Below the pieces are notes generated by a model, which saw nothing but the letters and a program-made list of their open reading frames with translations, was not told where the DNA came from and ran no database searches. 24,291 nucleotides of DNA from assembly GCA_964485815.1 (NCBI GenBank), contig CAZAJX010000028.1, positions 1-24,291 on the forward strand, read 5' to 3'. Every line of letters starts with the position of its first letter. Position 1 is the stretch's first letter. The translations under genes were made by a program, and so were the position numbers. This document shows, in pieces, positions 1-8,056 of this stretch. Source of the DNA: SFLA01 sp964485815 (lineage in GTDB: Bacteria > Bacillota > Clostridia > Oscillospirales > CAG-382).

Positions 1-34
1 CAGTTGTTTTCTATGTACAGAAATGAGGCAAATT

Positions 35-2032
35 ATGAACACCCAGCAAAGCATAACTCCCCGTGAGGTATTTGAAACCGCAAAGAAATGGGCAAAGAAA
101 TTCTTTGAATCCAAGTGGTTTACGGCAATAAAATATGTTTTCCATTTTCTTGCCGTACCCTGCATAATAAACCTTTGCATTAACAATTTCTTTTTGAACA
201 CCACTACCATTCGTGATACCCAGTTTGCATCCGGATATTTCTTTTCTTACGTTCTGGTGGTGCTGTTCAATGCGCTGTTCACCTGCATAACCACAAGCTC
301 TGTTGCAGGCAACATTACCCTTTCCCTGGTTGGATTCGTATTCTCCGCAGTGCAGTACGTTAAGATACAGATGTCCGATAACCCTGTGTATTTTTCGGAT
401 ATTAACTTTTTCCGCAGTGCGGGAACGCTGGGAGATCTTGTAGCGGAAATATCCGTTATAGACCTGTTCAAGCAGATATCCGGCGAATTGTGGAAGTTTG
501 GTCTTGTTGCGGCGATGATAATTATCGGCGGAATATTGCTCCGATTCCGTATTAAATATAAGTGGAACGGAATTGCTATCGGCGGAACGGCACTTCTTTT
601 GCTGTTCCTCATAATCGCACCCATAGAGCCGCTTAACACCTTTACGCTCAACACATTTTATAAATATGATGAGCGCGATTCCGATTACCCTACCACCAGC
701 CTTAAATATTATATCCGCTACGGCGTAATGTCCGGTATGTACGGTCAGGCTGTGGAAAGCAGAATTTTCGAGCCCGACGGATACGATCCTGAATATCTGG
801 ACCAAGTACTTGCAGACGCAGTAGAGCAAGCAAAGGACAAATATGAAGATACTTGGGGCGACTGTAATATTATAATGGTGTTTTCCGAATCCTTCTGGGA
901 TATAGACCAGCTTGGTGAGTTTGAATTTGAAACCCCTACGGGTACGGAGCTTACTCCCAATTACGAAAAGCTGGCGGAAGAGGGCCACGTATTCAAGATG
1001 ATCTCTCCCGTGTTCGGCGGACTGAGCGCAAATTCTGAGTTTGAGGTATTTACGGGAAGCAACCTTGCGGTATATTCCCCCGGCTTTGTTCCTTACACCC
1101 AGATGTATGACAGCGAGGACTACGAAGGTACACCCAATTTCTTTGATGTATTGGGCGAAAACGGATATTATAACAAGATAATTACCGCTTGGGAGGATTC
1201 CTTGTTTGACAGAACAAAGGTATACCCCTTCTTCGGTATTGACGATACGGATTTCCGCCACGAATTAACGGGCGTAAAAAAGCTGGCAGGCAGACCCTCC
1301 GACGATTATCTGGCAGACCAGATAATAAAGTTCGTTGAGAGCGATGAATGGAGAGAAGACGAAAACTATTTCGTTATGATAAATACCGCACAGCTTCACG
1401 GCTCTTACTATGAAGGAAAGTATCTCGATAAAGACAGCGACGGCAATGTGATACGCGATAATTATACCGTAAGCGTTACCAAGACTCCTGCGGATTATTC
1501 CGTATATATGAAGGGCTCCATCCGCTGCTACGCACAAGGCCTTTACGATGCGGACAGACAGTTGGGCAAGCTTTACGATTATATTTCGGGTCTGGAAGAA
1601 AACACAGTGATCATTTTCTACGGCGACCATCTGCCCAACCTTAAATCCATTACCGACCACGATAAGGACGGCGAATACGAGCGTATCGCACATCTTCCCT
1701 ATTTCAACACGGGAGATAATATTCTGGACACCTACCGCAAATACGATACGGAATGTCTTATGGTGGCAAACTTCGATATGGGCGAGCAGGACGTGGAGTG
1801 GCTTAACTACGAGCTTTTGATGGCTTACGTTATGCACCGTATTGACGTAGACACCGACCCTTACTACGATTTCCTTTATGCTCAGCGCAATACCCTCCCT
1901 GCCGCAAACGATTACGTTGCCGCAGACACGGACGGAAATCTTTACTCTATGTACGAGCTTCCCGAGGATCTGCAAAGCTATTACAACCTGAGAAAGCAGA
2001 TAAATTACAGGTATTTCCATGATAATAACTGA
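35..2032 (+). CDS. LTA synthase family protein (membrane-anchored phosphoglycerol transferase, sulfatase fold)
   Basis: The N-terminal third holds about five hydrophobic segments (roughly residues 30-52, 67-88, 91-109, 156-171 and 179-200). A large extracytoplasmic alkaline-phosphatase/sulfatase domain follows from about residue 276. Visible active-site elements are the metal ligand Glu285 in FSES, the nucleophile region GGLSANSEF with Ser331 where LtaS proteins have Thr, a substrate histidine in QLHGSY, and the metal-binding Asp531-His532 of GDH. Enzymes of this family transfer glycerol phosphate from phosphatidylglycerol onto lipoteichoic acid or other glycans; which polymer applies here cannot be told. 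I chose the ATG at 35 because GAGG at 25-28 lies 6 nt upstream. An in-frame ATG at 23 is the alternative: it has no ribosome site but overlaps a TGA that could end an upstream gene. The 3' end overlaps the HAD gene by 14 nt, so the two are probably cotranscribed. The family is clear; the substrate is inferred. Confidence 0.9.
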   Translation: MNTQQSITPREVFETAKKWAKKFFESKWFTAIKYVFHFLAVPCIINLCINNFFLNTTTIRDTQFASGYFFSYVLVVLFNALFTCITTSSVAGNITLSLVGFVFSAVQYVKIQMSDNPVYFSDINFFRSAGTLGDLVAEISVIDLFKQISGELWKFGLVAAMIIIGGILLRFRIKYKWNGIAIGGTALLLLFLIIAPIEPLNTFTLNTFYKYDERDSDYPTTSLKYYIRYGVMSGMYGQAVESRIFEPDGYDPEYLDQVLADAVEQAKDKYEDTWGDCNIIMVFSESFWDIDQLGEFEFETPTGTELTPNYEKLAEEGHVFKMISPVFGGLSANSEFEVFTGSNLAVYSPGFVPYTQMYDSEDYEGTPNFFDVLGENGYYNKIITAWEDSLFDRTKVYPFFGIDDTDFRHELTGVKKLAGRPSDDYLADQIIKFVESDEWREDENYFVMINTAQLHGSYYEGKYLDKDSDGNVIRDNYTVSVTKTPADYSVYMKGSIRCYAQGLYDADRQLGKLYDYISGLEENTVIIFYGDHLPNLKSITDHDKDGEYERIAHLPYFNTGDNILDTYRKYDTECLMVANFDMGEQDVEWLNYELLMAYVMHRIDVDTDPYYDFLYAQRNTLPAANDYVAADTDGNLYSMYELPEDLQSYYNLRKQINYRYFHDNN

Positions 2033-2633
2033 AAAATACGATAATTTTATTTGGGATTTCGATGGCACGTTGTTCGATAGCTATCCTCACACGGCAGCGG
2101 CACTTAAGCAAGCGTTAAAGGACAGCGGCAGAGAGATCGACGTAACGGAAGCGGAAAAGCTGCTTCGCATAACCGTGGGAACGGCTACCCGCCATTACGG
2201 TCTTACCGAGGAAGAACGGGTCGCCTTTAACAAATACGAGATTACCGACGATTTTGAGCCGGTTATCAAGATTTATGACGGCGTCAAGGAAGCCTTTGAC
2301 CGTATTCTGGGCAGAGGCGGAAGACATTTTCTGTTTACCCACAGAGATAAAAAGGCGCTGGAGATACTGGGCAGACACGAAATGCTGGGACTGTTTACCG
2401 AGGTCATTACCGTGGAAAACGGGTTCCCTTATAAGCCTGCACCGGACGCCATTGAATATCTGGTAAAAGAGCATTCTCTGGATAAGGACAAAACCGTTAT
2501 GATCGGCGACAGAGAAATAGATATCGAAAGCGGTCTGAACGCAGGCGTGCATACGCTTTTCTTTGATGAATTCAGCGCTTCTCCCAAAACACAAGCGAAA
2601 AAAATCTATACAAGCTTTGAACAAATAGGATAG
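2019..2633 (+). CDS. HAD-superfamily hydrolase (phosphatase, subfamily IA-like)
   Basis: This is a 204-residue single-domain haloacid dehalogenase fold protein. Motif I is DFDGTLFDS (nucleophile Asp13, general acid Asp15). A helical cap region spans about residues 18-85. Motif II is the threonine in FTHRD, motif III is a lysine in the FPYKPAP segment, and motif IV is MIGDREID with paired acidic metal ligands. The arrangement resembles phosphoglycolate phosphatase-type enzymes, but the substrate cannot be read from sequence. There is no signal peptide, so it should be cytoplasmic. The start lies inside the last codons of the sulfatase gene (14-nt overlap) with a weak AGG about 8 nt upstream, consistent with translational coupling. 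The linkage suggests cotranscription with the LTA-synthase-like gene; a link to recycling of a phosphorylated envelope precursor is only speculation. Confidence 0.9.
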   Translation: MIITEKYDNFIWDFDGTLFDSYPHTAAALKQALKDSGREIDVTEAEKLLRITVGTATRHYGLTEEERVAFNKYEITDDFEPVIKIYDGVKEAFDRILGRGGRHFLFTHRDKKALEILGRHEMLGLFTEVITVENGFPYKPAPDAIEYLVKEHSLDKDKTVMIGDREIDIESGLNAGVHTLFFDEFSASPKTQAKKIYTSFEQIG

Positions 2634-2649
2634 GACATCCAACTATATT

Positions 2650-2686
2650 AAAATCTCCCCGAAATATCGGGGAGATTTTGGTTTTT
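2650..2686. terminator. Rho-independent terminator, probably bidirectional
   Basis: A perfect 13-bp stem (2650-2662 with 2667-2679) with loop AATA carries a CCCCGA/TCGGGG core. A run of T follows at 2682-2686 on the plus strand. On the minus strand the hairpin runs into TTTTAATATAG. It lies between the convergent HAD gene and the minus-strand lipoprotein gene and can end both. Confidence 0.85.
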
Positions 2687-2692
2687 ATTCCA

Positions 2693-3502
2693 CTACATCG
2701 AACTTTCGAAAGAGAGCGCATTCCAAAACGCTTCGTCGAAAACACCCATTACATCTTCAAGTGAATTCACCCGAACAAATGCGCGAACCAACATATCCTC
2801 ATAGACGAATATTATATCTACTTGACTATATTTTGCATGTTCGTATATCAGCACATCTGTATCCTTTTCGGATATCCTTATTTTCGATGTATAAATGGTA
2901 TTGTAAGAATCCGTATGTTCGGATTGATTGTGTAAATTGGGAAAATTCGGTGCGAGTTTTTGAATTATTTCAGAAGCGGTTTCCTCGCAGTTCAGTTCAA
3001 CCGACTCTATACAATTTAGATACAAAGTACACAGCTTAATGTACTTGCCGTTAATATCACCGGTAAACCATATCCACGGCAAATCAAATCTTTCATTGGG
3101 GAAAATCGTTATCATCGGATATCCGGGCGTTTGTTCGTCCAAAGAAAATGCTTCTCCGTTCAAACAAGGATATTTTATAAGTTGCTCATCCGACAAATAT
3201 TGTGTTAACCTGTAAAATTCAATTCCATTTGCATATTTCTTTTGTTGAACGGGACTTTCGGCATTGTTCTCATCCCACCACTCCAAAAATTCTTCCAAAG
3301 AAGAAGGTGCAAAAGTTTCCCATATTCCATCAAGAGGCTGTGTTATCGCAACTGATTCTTCTTCCACGCTTTCTTCAAGGCCAGAACAGTTTGAACTATC
3401 ATAAAAACCTGAACAATTTGCTAATTCGTCACTATCGCAACCGCACACTAAAAATCCAACTGCTAACAAAAACAAAAAACATATAATGTGGTGATATTTC
3501 AT
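2693..3502 (-). CDS. Putative lipoprotein of unknown function
   Basis: The 269-residue product starts with a lysine/histidine-containing n-region, a hydrophobic core and a lipobox-like VCGC, giving Cys22 as the likely lipidated residue. A short tandem follows: NCSG recurs after eight residues, then there is an acidic Glu/Ser linker. The rest has many aromatic and acidic residues and no motif I recognise. The ATG at 3502 is chosen because AGGAGG lies 8 nt upstream (3511-3516). The reading frame extends to a TTG at 3523, but that would bury the ribosome site in coding sequence. The gene begins only 23 nt after the stop of the upstream secreted protease-like gene, so the two are probably cotranscribed. 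Base composition is visibly richer in A and T than in the synthetase genes. Surface attachment is inferred from the signal; function is unknown. Confidence 0.75.
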   Translation of the reverse strand: MKYHHIICFLFLLAVGFLVCGCDSDELANCSGFYDSSNCSGLEESVEEESVAITQPLDGIWETFAPSSLEEFLEWWDENNAESPVQQKKYANGIEFYRLTQYLSDEQLIKYPCLNGEAFSLDEQTPGYPMITIFPNERFDLPWIWFTGDINGKYIKLCTLYLNCIESVELNCEETASEIIQKLAPNFPNLHNQSEHTDSYNTIYTSKIRISEKDTDVLIYEHAKYSQVDIIFVYEDMLVRAFVRVNSLEDVMGVFDEAFWNALSFESSM

Positions 3503-3525
3503 GCATTTCTCCTCCTTACGCAAAA

Positions 3526-5790
3526 TTAATGATGATTCTCAAGGTGAGCCAAAATATCCGATAAACACCAATCGCAAAGAACAGTGTCACTGTGGATATC
3601 CTGACTGCTGCTATACATAATACAGGAAGTCGGTCTTTGCCCTTCGTTACAAACAGAACATCTGTCGGCAAATTTACAATTTCCATTCGCATCTTCTTCG
3701 TGATAATGGTCTCTTGCACCGTATTGATGAGCCAATTCATGGAACAAAGCACCTTTGTGCTTTGTGATTTGTTCGTCATCGTCTAAATCAGAGATCAATC
3801 TTAACAGAAAAACGCTGGTTCCGACAGAACAGCTTCTATTCACATTAGTTGCGCCCGATGAAGCCGTTGAAACGATTTTGTGTCCTGTCCAAAGTACGTT
3901 TGTCGTTTTATTATCTCCTGAAAAACAACTTCTAAAATTATTGATAACAGCTGAACGTTCTGAATGAACAGGAACACAAGAGGAAGTTTCACAAAGAACG
4001 TCAATGTTATCATTAGTCACGGTGCCTTTACACGTATCAAGCGCAGACGCAAAATAAGTCGGTGAATACACTGTAATATCAAGTCCAAAAATCTCCAAAA
4101 AACGAACATCTACAGCATTAACTACTGAAAAAATATATGCAGCGCTTTGCGATGAAGATATGCCGTATCTTACCGAAAAGCCATTATCAAAATAGTTGTT
4201 AATTGTTGCACTATATTTTATTCTTGTTATGTACCATTCATCAGAATATTCGTTATCATCCGCATAAACATATTGCTTCGTTTCGACACCATCCTCATTT
4301 GAGACGGTGTATAGCTTCAAAGCTTTGTTTCCGCTTTTTGATAAAAACACAAAATACCCGCTTGACGTTTGTTCAATGCGCCACAACATTCCGCTTGATA
4401 CAGAACCTGTTCGAAGTACCACAACAGCATTATTCGCCGTCGAATCCCCGGAAACGCCCATATAGTAATATGACGTAGATGCAGTTGACCATATGGTATA
4501 ATAGCCGCTGCCGGAATACCGAATATTCCAACGTTGGGTATCATCTCCGTCAAAGGCTTGTTGTTCTATCGCTGTGCCTGAATTAACACTACCGCCTGTT
4601 ATATCTGCATATTTGTGCGATGCAGCATTTTTTATCAGATATACACCATCCGGAATAGTTACATACAGATTTTTATAAGCATGATATGCGATACCGTCAA
4701 TAATCACATGAGCCGCAATAGTAACATTTCCGGTTTTTACACCCGTTACAACTCCTGCCTGTGAAACTGTTGCAATAGATGAATCGCCGGTAGTCCAAGA
4801 AACCAAGGTGATATCGTCATTTGCCTCGACAGTTAAACTAATGGTATTTCCTACATTCACGCGGTTTACAGAACTTCTTATAACAGCAGTAGGAGAATAA
4901 GTTACTACTGCATACGGTCTGCGATCGGTTATAGCGGTTTCCGAAGAACAGGGAACTTTTTTATTTGCAGAATTTGTTTCGTCCGGATTAATGAGGATAA
5001 AACCGAAATGCGCCGAAGTTCCCGTACGCCATTGTTTAACCAAATTAGTAATATCAAAGGTAGAGTACGCTGCTCCCGGCAAGCTTGCAGAGCTCATAAT
5101 GGTATCCGAATGGGACGGACAATTGTTCCAAGTTATTCCGCTTTCCGTCCACATATATGAACCCAATTCATACAAATTCACGGTTCTTCCGGTTGTACCC
5201 GTGCCGTCCCACGTATGGAACGTAGCAGAAAGGATATTATCTGCGGTTGATGCCAAAAAGGCTTCATTGGTATTCAAGGCGCTCAAACGGAATATAGCCC
5301 TTCCCACGCCGTAAGTAGAATCACCGTAGCCGACGGTAAGATACGTAAACCCGCCGTAATTGGAATCAGGCGTACCGGAATATATTACGCTGTCCTCAAT
5401 AGCCCCTGCTCCGTTCAGATTATCCGAAACTTCTAATGTCGGATCTATTGTTACGGGATAGACCGTATCGGGGTCGGTAAGGAATTCTTCGGGGGCAATA
5501 AGGGTGAGTATATATTTACTGCCGTTATTCTGCTCGGTTATTTTCATCTCACCGACACAGAAGTTACCCGCAGAATCGTATATCTGCACAGCGCCTAATT
5601 CAAAGGATTCTTTGTTGCCGTTACCGGGCTTTTTAACAATATATTTTCCGTCCTGCTCCAATATTCGCATACCGTGGGTATGGATAAGGAAATCATAAGA
5701 GAGCTGCCCCGTATATTCGGAGAGTATAATATCCTCCTTCAAGCCGGAAAGCGTGGGAGTATATGCAAGCACGGTGTTTTCACCGAACAC
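3526..5790 (-). CDS. Secreted multidomain protein (DNRLRE, BIG2, ricin-type, zinc metallopeptidase), body of a frameshifted gene
   Basis: The open frame codes for 754 residues. About residues 60-300 look like a DNRLRE module (YPVTIDP lead-in, repeated beta segments). About 305-378 is a bacterial Ig-like (BIG2) domain with the SWTTGDSSIATVS signature. About 381-520 is ricin-type beta-trefoil sequence containing QRWNI. The C-terminus is a zincin domain with HELAHQYGARDH (His684, Glu685, His688, third ligand Asp694 or His695), a possible Met-turn in SCIMY and six nearby cysteines. This frame has no signal peptide and no ribosome site at its first start-like codon. Reading back to about 5888 gives continuous protein-like sequence (KYDKFHLTLYPQGV), which should join the signal-peptide ORF at 5826-6155. 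One missing base near 5886-5890 separates them. The intact protein would have about 875 residues and be exported. It is either a pseudogene or a sequencing error. The protease substrate is unknown. Confidence 0.85.
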   Translation of the reverse strand: MFGENTVLAYTPTLSGLKEDIILSEYTGQLSYDFLIHTHGMRILEQDGKYIVKKPGNGNKESFELGAVQIYDSAGNFCVGEMKITEQNNGSKYILTLIAPEEFLTDPDTVYPVTIDPTLEVSDNLNGAGAIEDSVIYSGTPDSNYGGFTYLTVGYGDSTYGVGRAIFRLSALNTNEAFLASTADNILSATFHTWDGTGTTGRTVNLYELGSYMWTESGITWNNCPSHSDTIMSSASLPGAAYSTFDITNLVKQWRTGTSAHFGFILINPDETNSANKKVPCSSETAITDRRPYAVVTYSPTAVIRSSVNRVNVGNTISLTVEANDDITLVSWTTGDSSIATVSQAGVVTGVKTGNVTIAAHVIIDGIAYHAYKNLYVTIPDGVYLIKNAASHKYADITGGSVNSGTAIEQQAFDGDDTQRWNIRYSGSGYYTIWSTASTSYYYMGVSGDSTANNAVVVLRTGSVSSGMLWRIEQTSSGYFVFLSKSGNKALKLYTVSNEDGVETKQYVYADDNEYSDEWYITRIKYSATINNYFDNGFSVRYGISSSQSAAYIFSVVNAVDVRFLEIFGLDITVYSPTYFASALDTCKGTVTNDNIDVLCETSSCVPVHSERSAVINNFRSCFSGDNKTTNVLWTGHKIVSTASSGATNVNRSCSVGTSVFLLRLISDLDDDEQITKHKGALFHELAHQYGARDHYHEEDANGNCKFADRCSVCNEGQRPTSCIMYSSSQDIHSDTVLCDWCLSDILAHLENHH

Positions 5791-5825
5791 GCCGGGGTAT
5801 GTTAAACGTCCGTACTCGTCGATAA

Positions 5826-6155
5826 TTACCTCTTCCGTATCCGCAACGCCTTGGGGATACAGAGTAAGGTGGAATTTATCGTATTTAATTCTTCTTCCTC
5901 GTTTATGCGGGCGACGTGACCTGCTTCGTCGAGTAATTCGTTATCCACATAATCGCGGATAAATGTGCCGTCAAAGGCATATTCAAGAGAGCCTGTGCCC
6001 TCGTATATTTCTTCTGTGTATTCTTCTTCGGGTATGTATGTGTCCGGTTCATAAGTATTTTCCGTGTTCTCCACAGCGTAAACAGTATTAAAGGGGAAAA
6101 CGGAAAAGACAAACAAAACAGCGAGAAGAAATGCTGAAAGTTTATACTTTTTCAT
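5826..6155 (-). CDS. N-terminal fragment of the secreted DNRLRE/zincin protein (signal peptide), ends by frameshift
   Basis: The first 85 or so codons encode a classical Sec signal peptide (MKKYK n-region, hydrophobic core, likely cleavage after VYA near residue 27). A Glu/Tyr-rich linker follows, then FDGTFIRDYVDNELLDEAG. Up to EEEE (5889) the sequence reads as the natural start of the large gene. After that this frame gives a basic, unrelated tail and stops, while the neighbouring frame continues with plausible protein. Restoring one A in the AATT at about 5886-5889 fuses both frames. AAGGAG lies 7 nt before the ATG, and a promoter with a structured leader is upstream. No heptameric slippery site is visible at the junction, so programmed frameshifting is not supported. 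Confidence 0.8.
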   Translation of the reverse strand: MKKYKLSAFLLAVLFVFSVFPFNTVYAVENTENTYEPDTYIPEEEYTEEIYEGTGSLEYAFDGTFIRDYVDNELLDEAGHVARINEEEELNTINSTLLCIPKALRIRKR

Positions 6156-6190
6156 CTTAAATCTCCTTAATATTATTCAGTTGTTGGATA

Positions 6191-6218
6191 GCGCACAGAA
6201 GCCTATTCTTCTATGCGC
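6191..6218 (-). promoter_or_regulatory. Leader hairpin upstream of the secreted-protein gene
   Basis: An 11-bp stem (6191-6201 with 6208-6218, one G-U pair on the minus strand) with a 6-nt loop sits in the transcribed leader, about 35 nt before the start codon at 6155. It has no following T-run, so it is not a simple terminator. The stop codon of the 24-codon leader ORF lies within the stem, so ribosomes translating that ORF would disturb it. A regulatory role is inference. Confidence 0.4.
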
Positions 6219-6285
6219 GGGTATTATTACCGTGTGTTCTTGCGTATGCCCGCGAAGGGCGGTTTGTGTGATTAAGTATACGCAT
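6211..6285 (-). CDS. Possible 24-residue leader peptide
   Basis: On the minus strand an ATG at 6285 follows AAAGGAGGA with 7 nt spacing, one of the best ribosome sites in the window. It opens a 24-codon frame ending in TAG at 6211-6213. The peptide is basic and rich in Arg, Asn and Thr, and I recognise no family. It lies between the promoter at 6339-6366 and the gene starting at 6155, and its stop codon falls in the leader hairpin. It could be a regulatory leader peptide or a short protein; expression is unproven. Confidence 0.35.
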   Translation of the reverse strand: MRILNHTNRPSRAYARTHGNNTRA

Positions 6286-6338
6286 AAAATCGTCCTCCTT
6301 TTGGTATCTTTAAAGGAAATATTTTCCTCTGATTACAG

Positions 6339-6366
6339 ATTATCATACAAACATACGCTTTGTCAA
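6339..6366 (-). promoter_or_regulatory. Sigma-A-type promoter for the secreted protein/lipoprotein operon
   Basis: On the minus strand a perfect TTGACA (6361-6366) is followed after 16 bp by GATAAT (6339-6344). Transcription would start near 6332 and give a leader of about 175 nt. The promoter lies immediately after the glnS terminator. Confidence 0.7.
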
Positions 6367-6370
6367 TAGA

Positions 6371-6406
6371 AAAAACATTAAAACGCCCGAAGATTTCGGG
6401 CGTTTT
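6371..6406 (-). terminator. Rho-independent terminator of the gltX-glnS operon
   Basis: A 12-bp stem (6380-6391 with 6395-6406) with an ACGCCCGAA core and a 3-nt loop begins 5 nt after the glnS stop codon. The minus strand then reads into a T-rich tract (6371-6379). Confidence 0.85.
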
Positions 6407-6411
6407 TGATG

Positions 6412-8055
6412 TTAGAAAGGTTTGGAGTCTTTGAGAACAACTATACGATTGAAGGTGTTCTCGTGCTTTGTATCCTTGCAGAAGTAGCCGGTGCGGACGA
6501 ACTGGAAGCGCTCGCCGTCTTTTGCGTCTGCCAAGGAAGGCTCGAGATACGCTTTTATATGCTTTACGGATTCGGGGTTAAGGTAGTTATCGTACTCGGA
6601 AGAGGGAACCTTGGTCATATCCGCTTCGGTAAACAGTTTATCATAAAGAGCAACGTCTGCCTCTATTGCATCTGCGGCGGAAAGCCAATGGATAGTACCC
6701 TTTACCTTTCTTCCGTCTGCGGGCATACCGCATCCGGTTTCAAGGTCGGCAGTACACAAAACTTCGGTAATAACGCCGTTTTCGTCTGTTAAGATATCCT
6801 CGCACTTAACGATATACGAGCCCATAAGACGGACTTCCCCGCCCTTCTTCATACGGAAATACTTGGGAGGAGGATCGAGAGAAACGTCCTCGCGGTCGAT
6901 ATAAAGATGCTTGGTGAAGGGAACCTCGCGCTTGCCTGCATCGGGATCGGAGGGGTTATTGGGAAGAGCAAAATACTCTTTTTTATCATCGGGATAGTTG
7001 GTTACGGTAACCTTTACGGGGTCAAGCACAGCAACACGGCGGGTAGCGGTTTTATTAAGCTCCTCACGGATGCAATGCTCAAGCAGATCGTAATCCACTA
7101 TACTGTACGCACGGGAAACGCCTGCGCGGGAAACGAAGTCTATGAGCGCGGAAGGAGTATATCCTCTTCTGCGAAGACCGCAAAGGGTGGGCAGACGGGG
7201 ATCGTCCCATCCGTCGGCAATGCCGTTTTCAACCAGCGCGCGAAGATAACGCTTGCTCATCACTGTGTGGGTAACGTTAAGACGTGCGAATTCATACTGA
7301 TGAGGCTTGTGCTCGAAATCTATATTATCCACAACCCAATCGTAAAGGGGACGGTTGTTGGTAAACTCGATAGAGCACATAGAGTGGGTTATACCCTCCA
7401 GCGCATCCTGAATGGGATGAGCAAAATCGTAAAGAGGATATATGCACCACGCATCCCCCTGTCTGTGGTGGGACATATGGCGGATACGGAAAATAGCGGG
7501 ATCGCGCATAACAAGATTGGGAGAAGCCATATCTATTTTTGCACGTAGAGTTTTAGCGCCATCGGGAAATTCGCCGTTTTTCATACGCTCAAACAGCTCA
7601 AGGTTTTCCTCAACGCTTCTACCCCGCCAAGGAGATTCCTTGCCCGGCTCGGTAAGCGTTCCGCGGTATGCGGTCATTTCGTCTGCGGTAAGATCGCAAA
7701 CGTAGGCTTTTCCGTCCTTTATAAGCTTAACTGCGTATTCATAGCATTTTCCGAAATAATCGCTTCCGTAAAAGATACCGCCCGTAGGCTCAAAGCCCAG
7801 CCAACGGATATCGTTGTAAATGCTGTCTACGTACTCAACGTCCTCTTTGCCGGGGTTGGTATCGTCATAACGGAGGTTGAACTTACCGTCAAAATTCTTT
7901 GCGGCGGTGGCATTTATCCAGATAGCCTTTAAAGAACCGATATGAAGATATCCGTTAGGCTCGGGAGGAAAACGGGTGTGAACGTGGTCCTCTCTGCCCT
8001 CGGCAAGGTCGGAACTGATAATATCATACAGGAAATTGCTGTTTTTTTCTTCCAT
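6412..8055 (-). CDS. glnS: Glutaminyl-tRNA synthetase
   Basis: This class I synthetase joins glutamine to tRNA-Gln in the cytoplasm. Its 547 residues are close to the bacterial family length (about 550). The N-terminal catalytic signature RFPPEPNGYLHIGS contains the HIGH-type motif near residues 38-41. The second ATP motif is VMSKR near residue 268. GlnRS-type features include the AIWINATAA segment and the two C-terminal beta-barrel anticodon-binding domains, with GTIHWLSAADA and the final VVLKDSKPF. The start ATG is 1 nt after the gltX stop, with AAGGAG at 8067-8072, so translation is probably coupled to gltX. Many Firmicutes lack GlnRS and make Gln-tRNA through GatCAB. Its presence here is normal for part of the Clostridia and implies direct charging. 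Confidence 0.97.
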   Translation of the reverse strand: MEEKNSNFLYDIISSDLAEGREDHVHTRFPPEPNGYLHIGSLKAIWINATAAKNFDGKFNLRYDDTNPGKEDVEYVDSIYNDIRWLGFEPTGGIFYGSDYFGKCYEYAVKLIKDGKAYVCDLTADEMTAYRGTLTEPGKESPWRGRSVEENLELFERMKNGEFPDGAKTLRAKIDMASPNLVMRDPAIFRIRHMSHHRQGDAWCIYPLYDFAHPIQDALEGITHSMCSIEFTNNRPLYDWVVDNIDFEHKPHQYEFARLNVTHTVMSKRYLRALVENGIADGWDDPRLPTLCGLRRRGYTPSALIDFVSRAGVSRAYSIVDYDLLEHCIREELNKTATRRVAVLDPVKVTVTNYPDDKKEYFALPNNPSDPDAGKREVPFTKHLYIDREDVSLDPPPKYFRMKKGGEVRLMGSYIVKCEDILTDENGVITEVLCTADLETGCGMPADGRKVKGTIHWLSAADAIEADVALYDKLFTEADMTKVPSSEYDNYLNPESVKHIKAYLEPSLADAKDGERFQFVRTGYFCKDTKHENTFNRIVVLKDSKPF

Positions 8056-8056
8056 T

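Noticed and set aside
1..26. Seven in-frame codons followed by TGA at 24-26, possibly the end of an upstream gene overlapping the ATG at 23
   Set aside because: Too short to support as a coding feature; noted only as a reason for the start ambiguity of the first gene.
11..1261. Long minus-strand open frame of 416 codons
   Set aside because: It is antisense to the LTA-synthase-like gene, has no ribosome site, and reads as low-quality sequence rich in Cys/Tyr/Lys with no motif.
5880..5895. Programmed ribosomal frameshift joining the two halves of the secreted protein
   Set aside because: No X-XXY-YYZ slippery heptamer and no stimulatory structure in the expected place; a base loss fits better.
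6907..7548. Plus-strand open frame opposite glnS
   Set aside because: It is a shadow of the GlnRS coding sequence, with no independent start signals.
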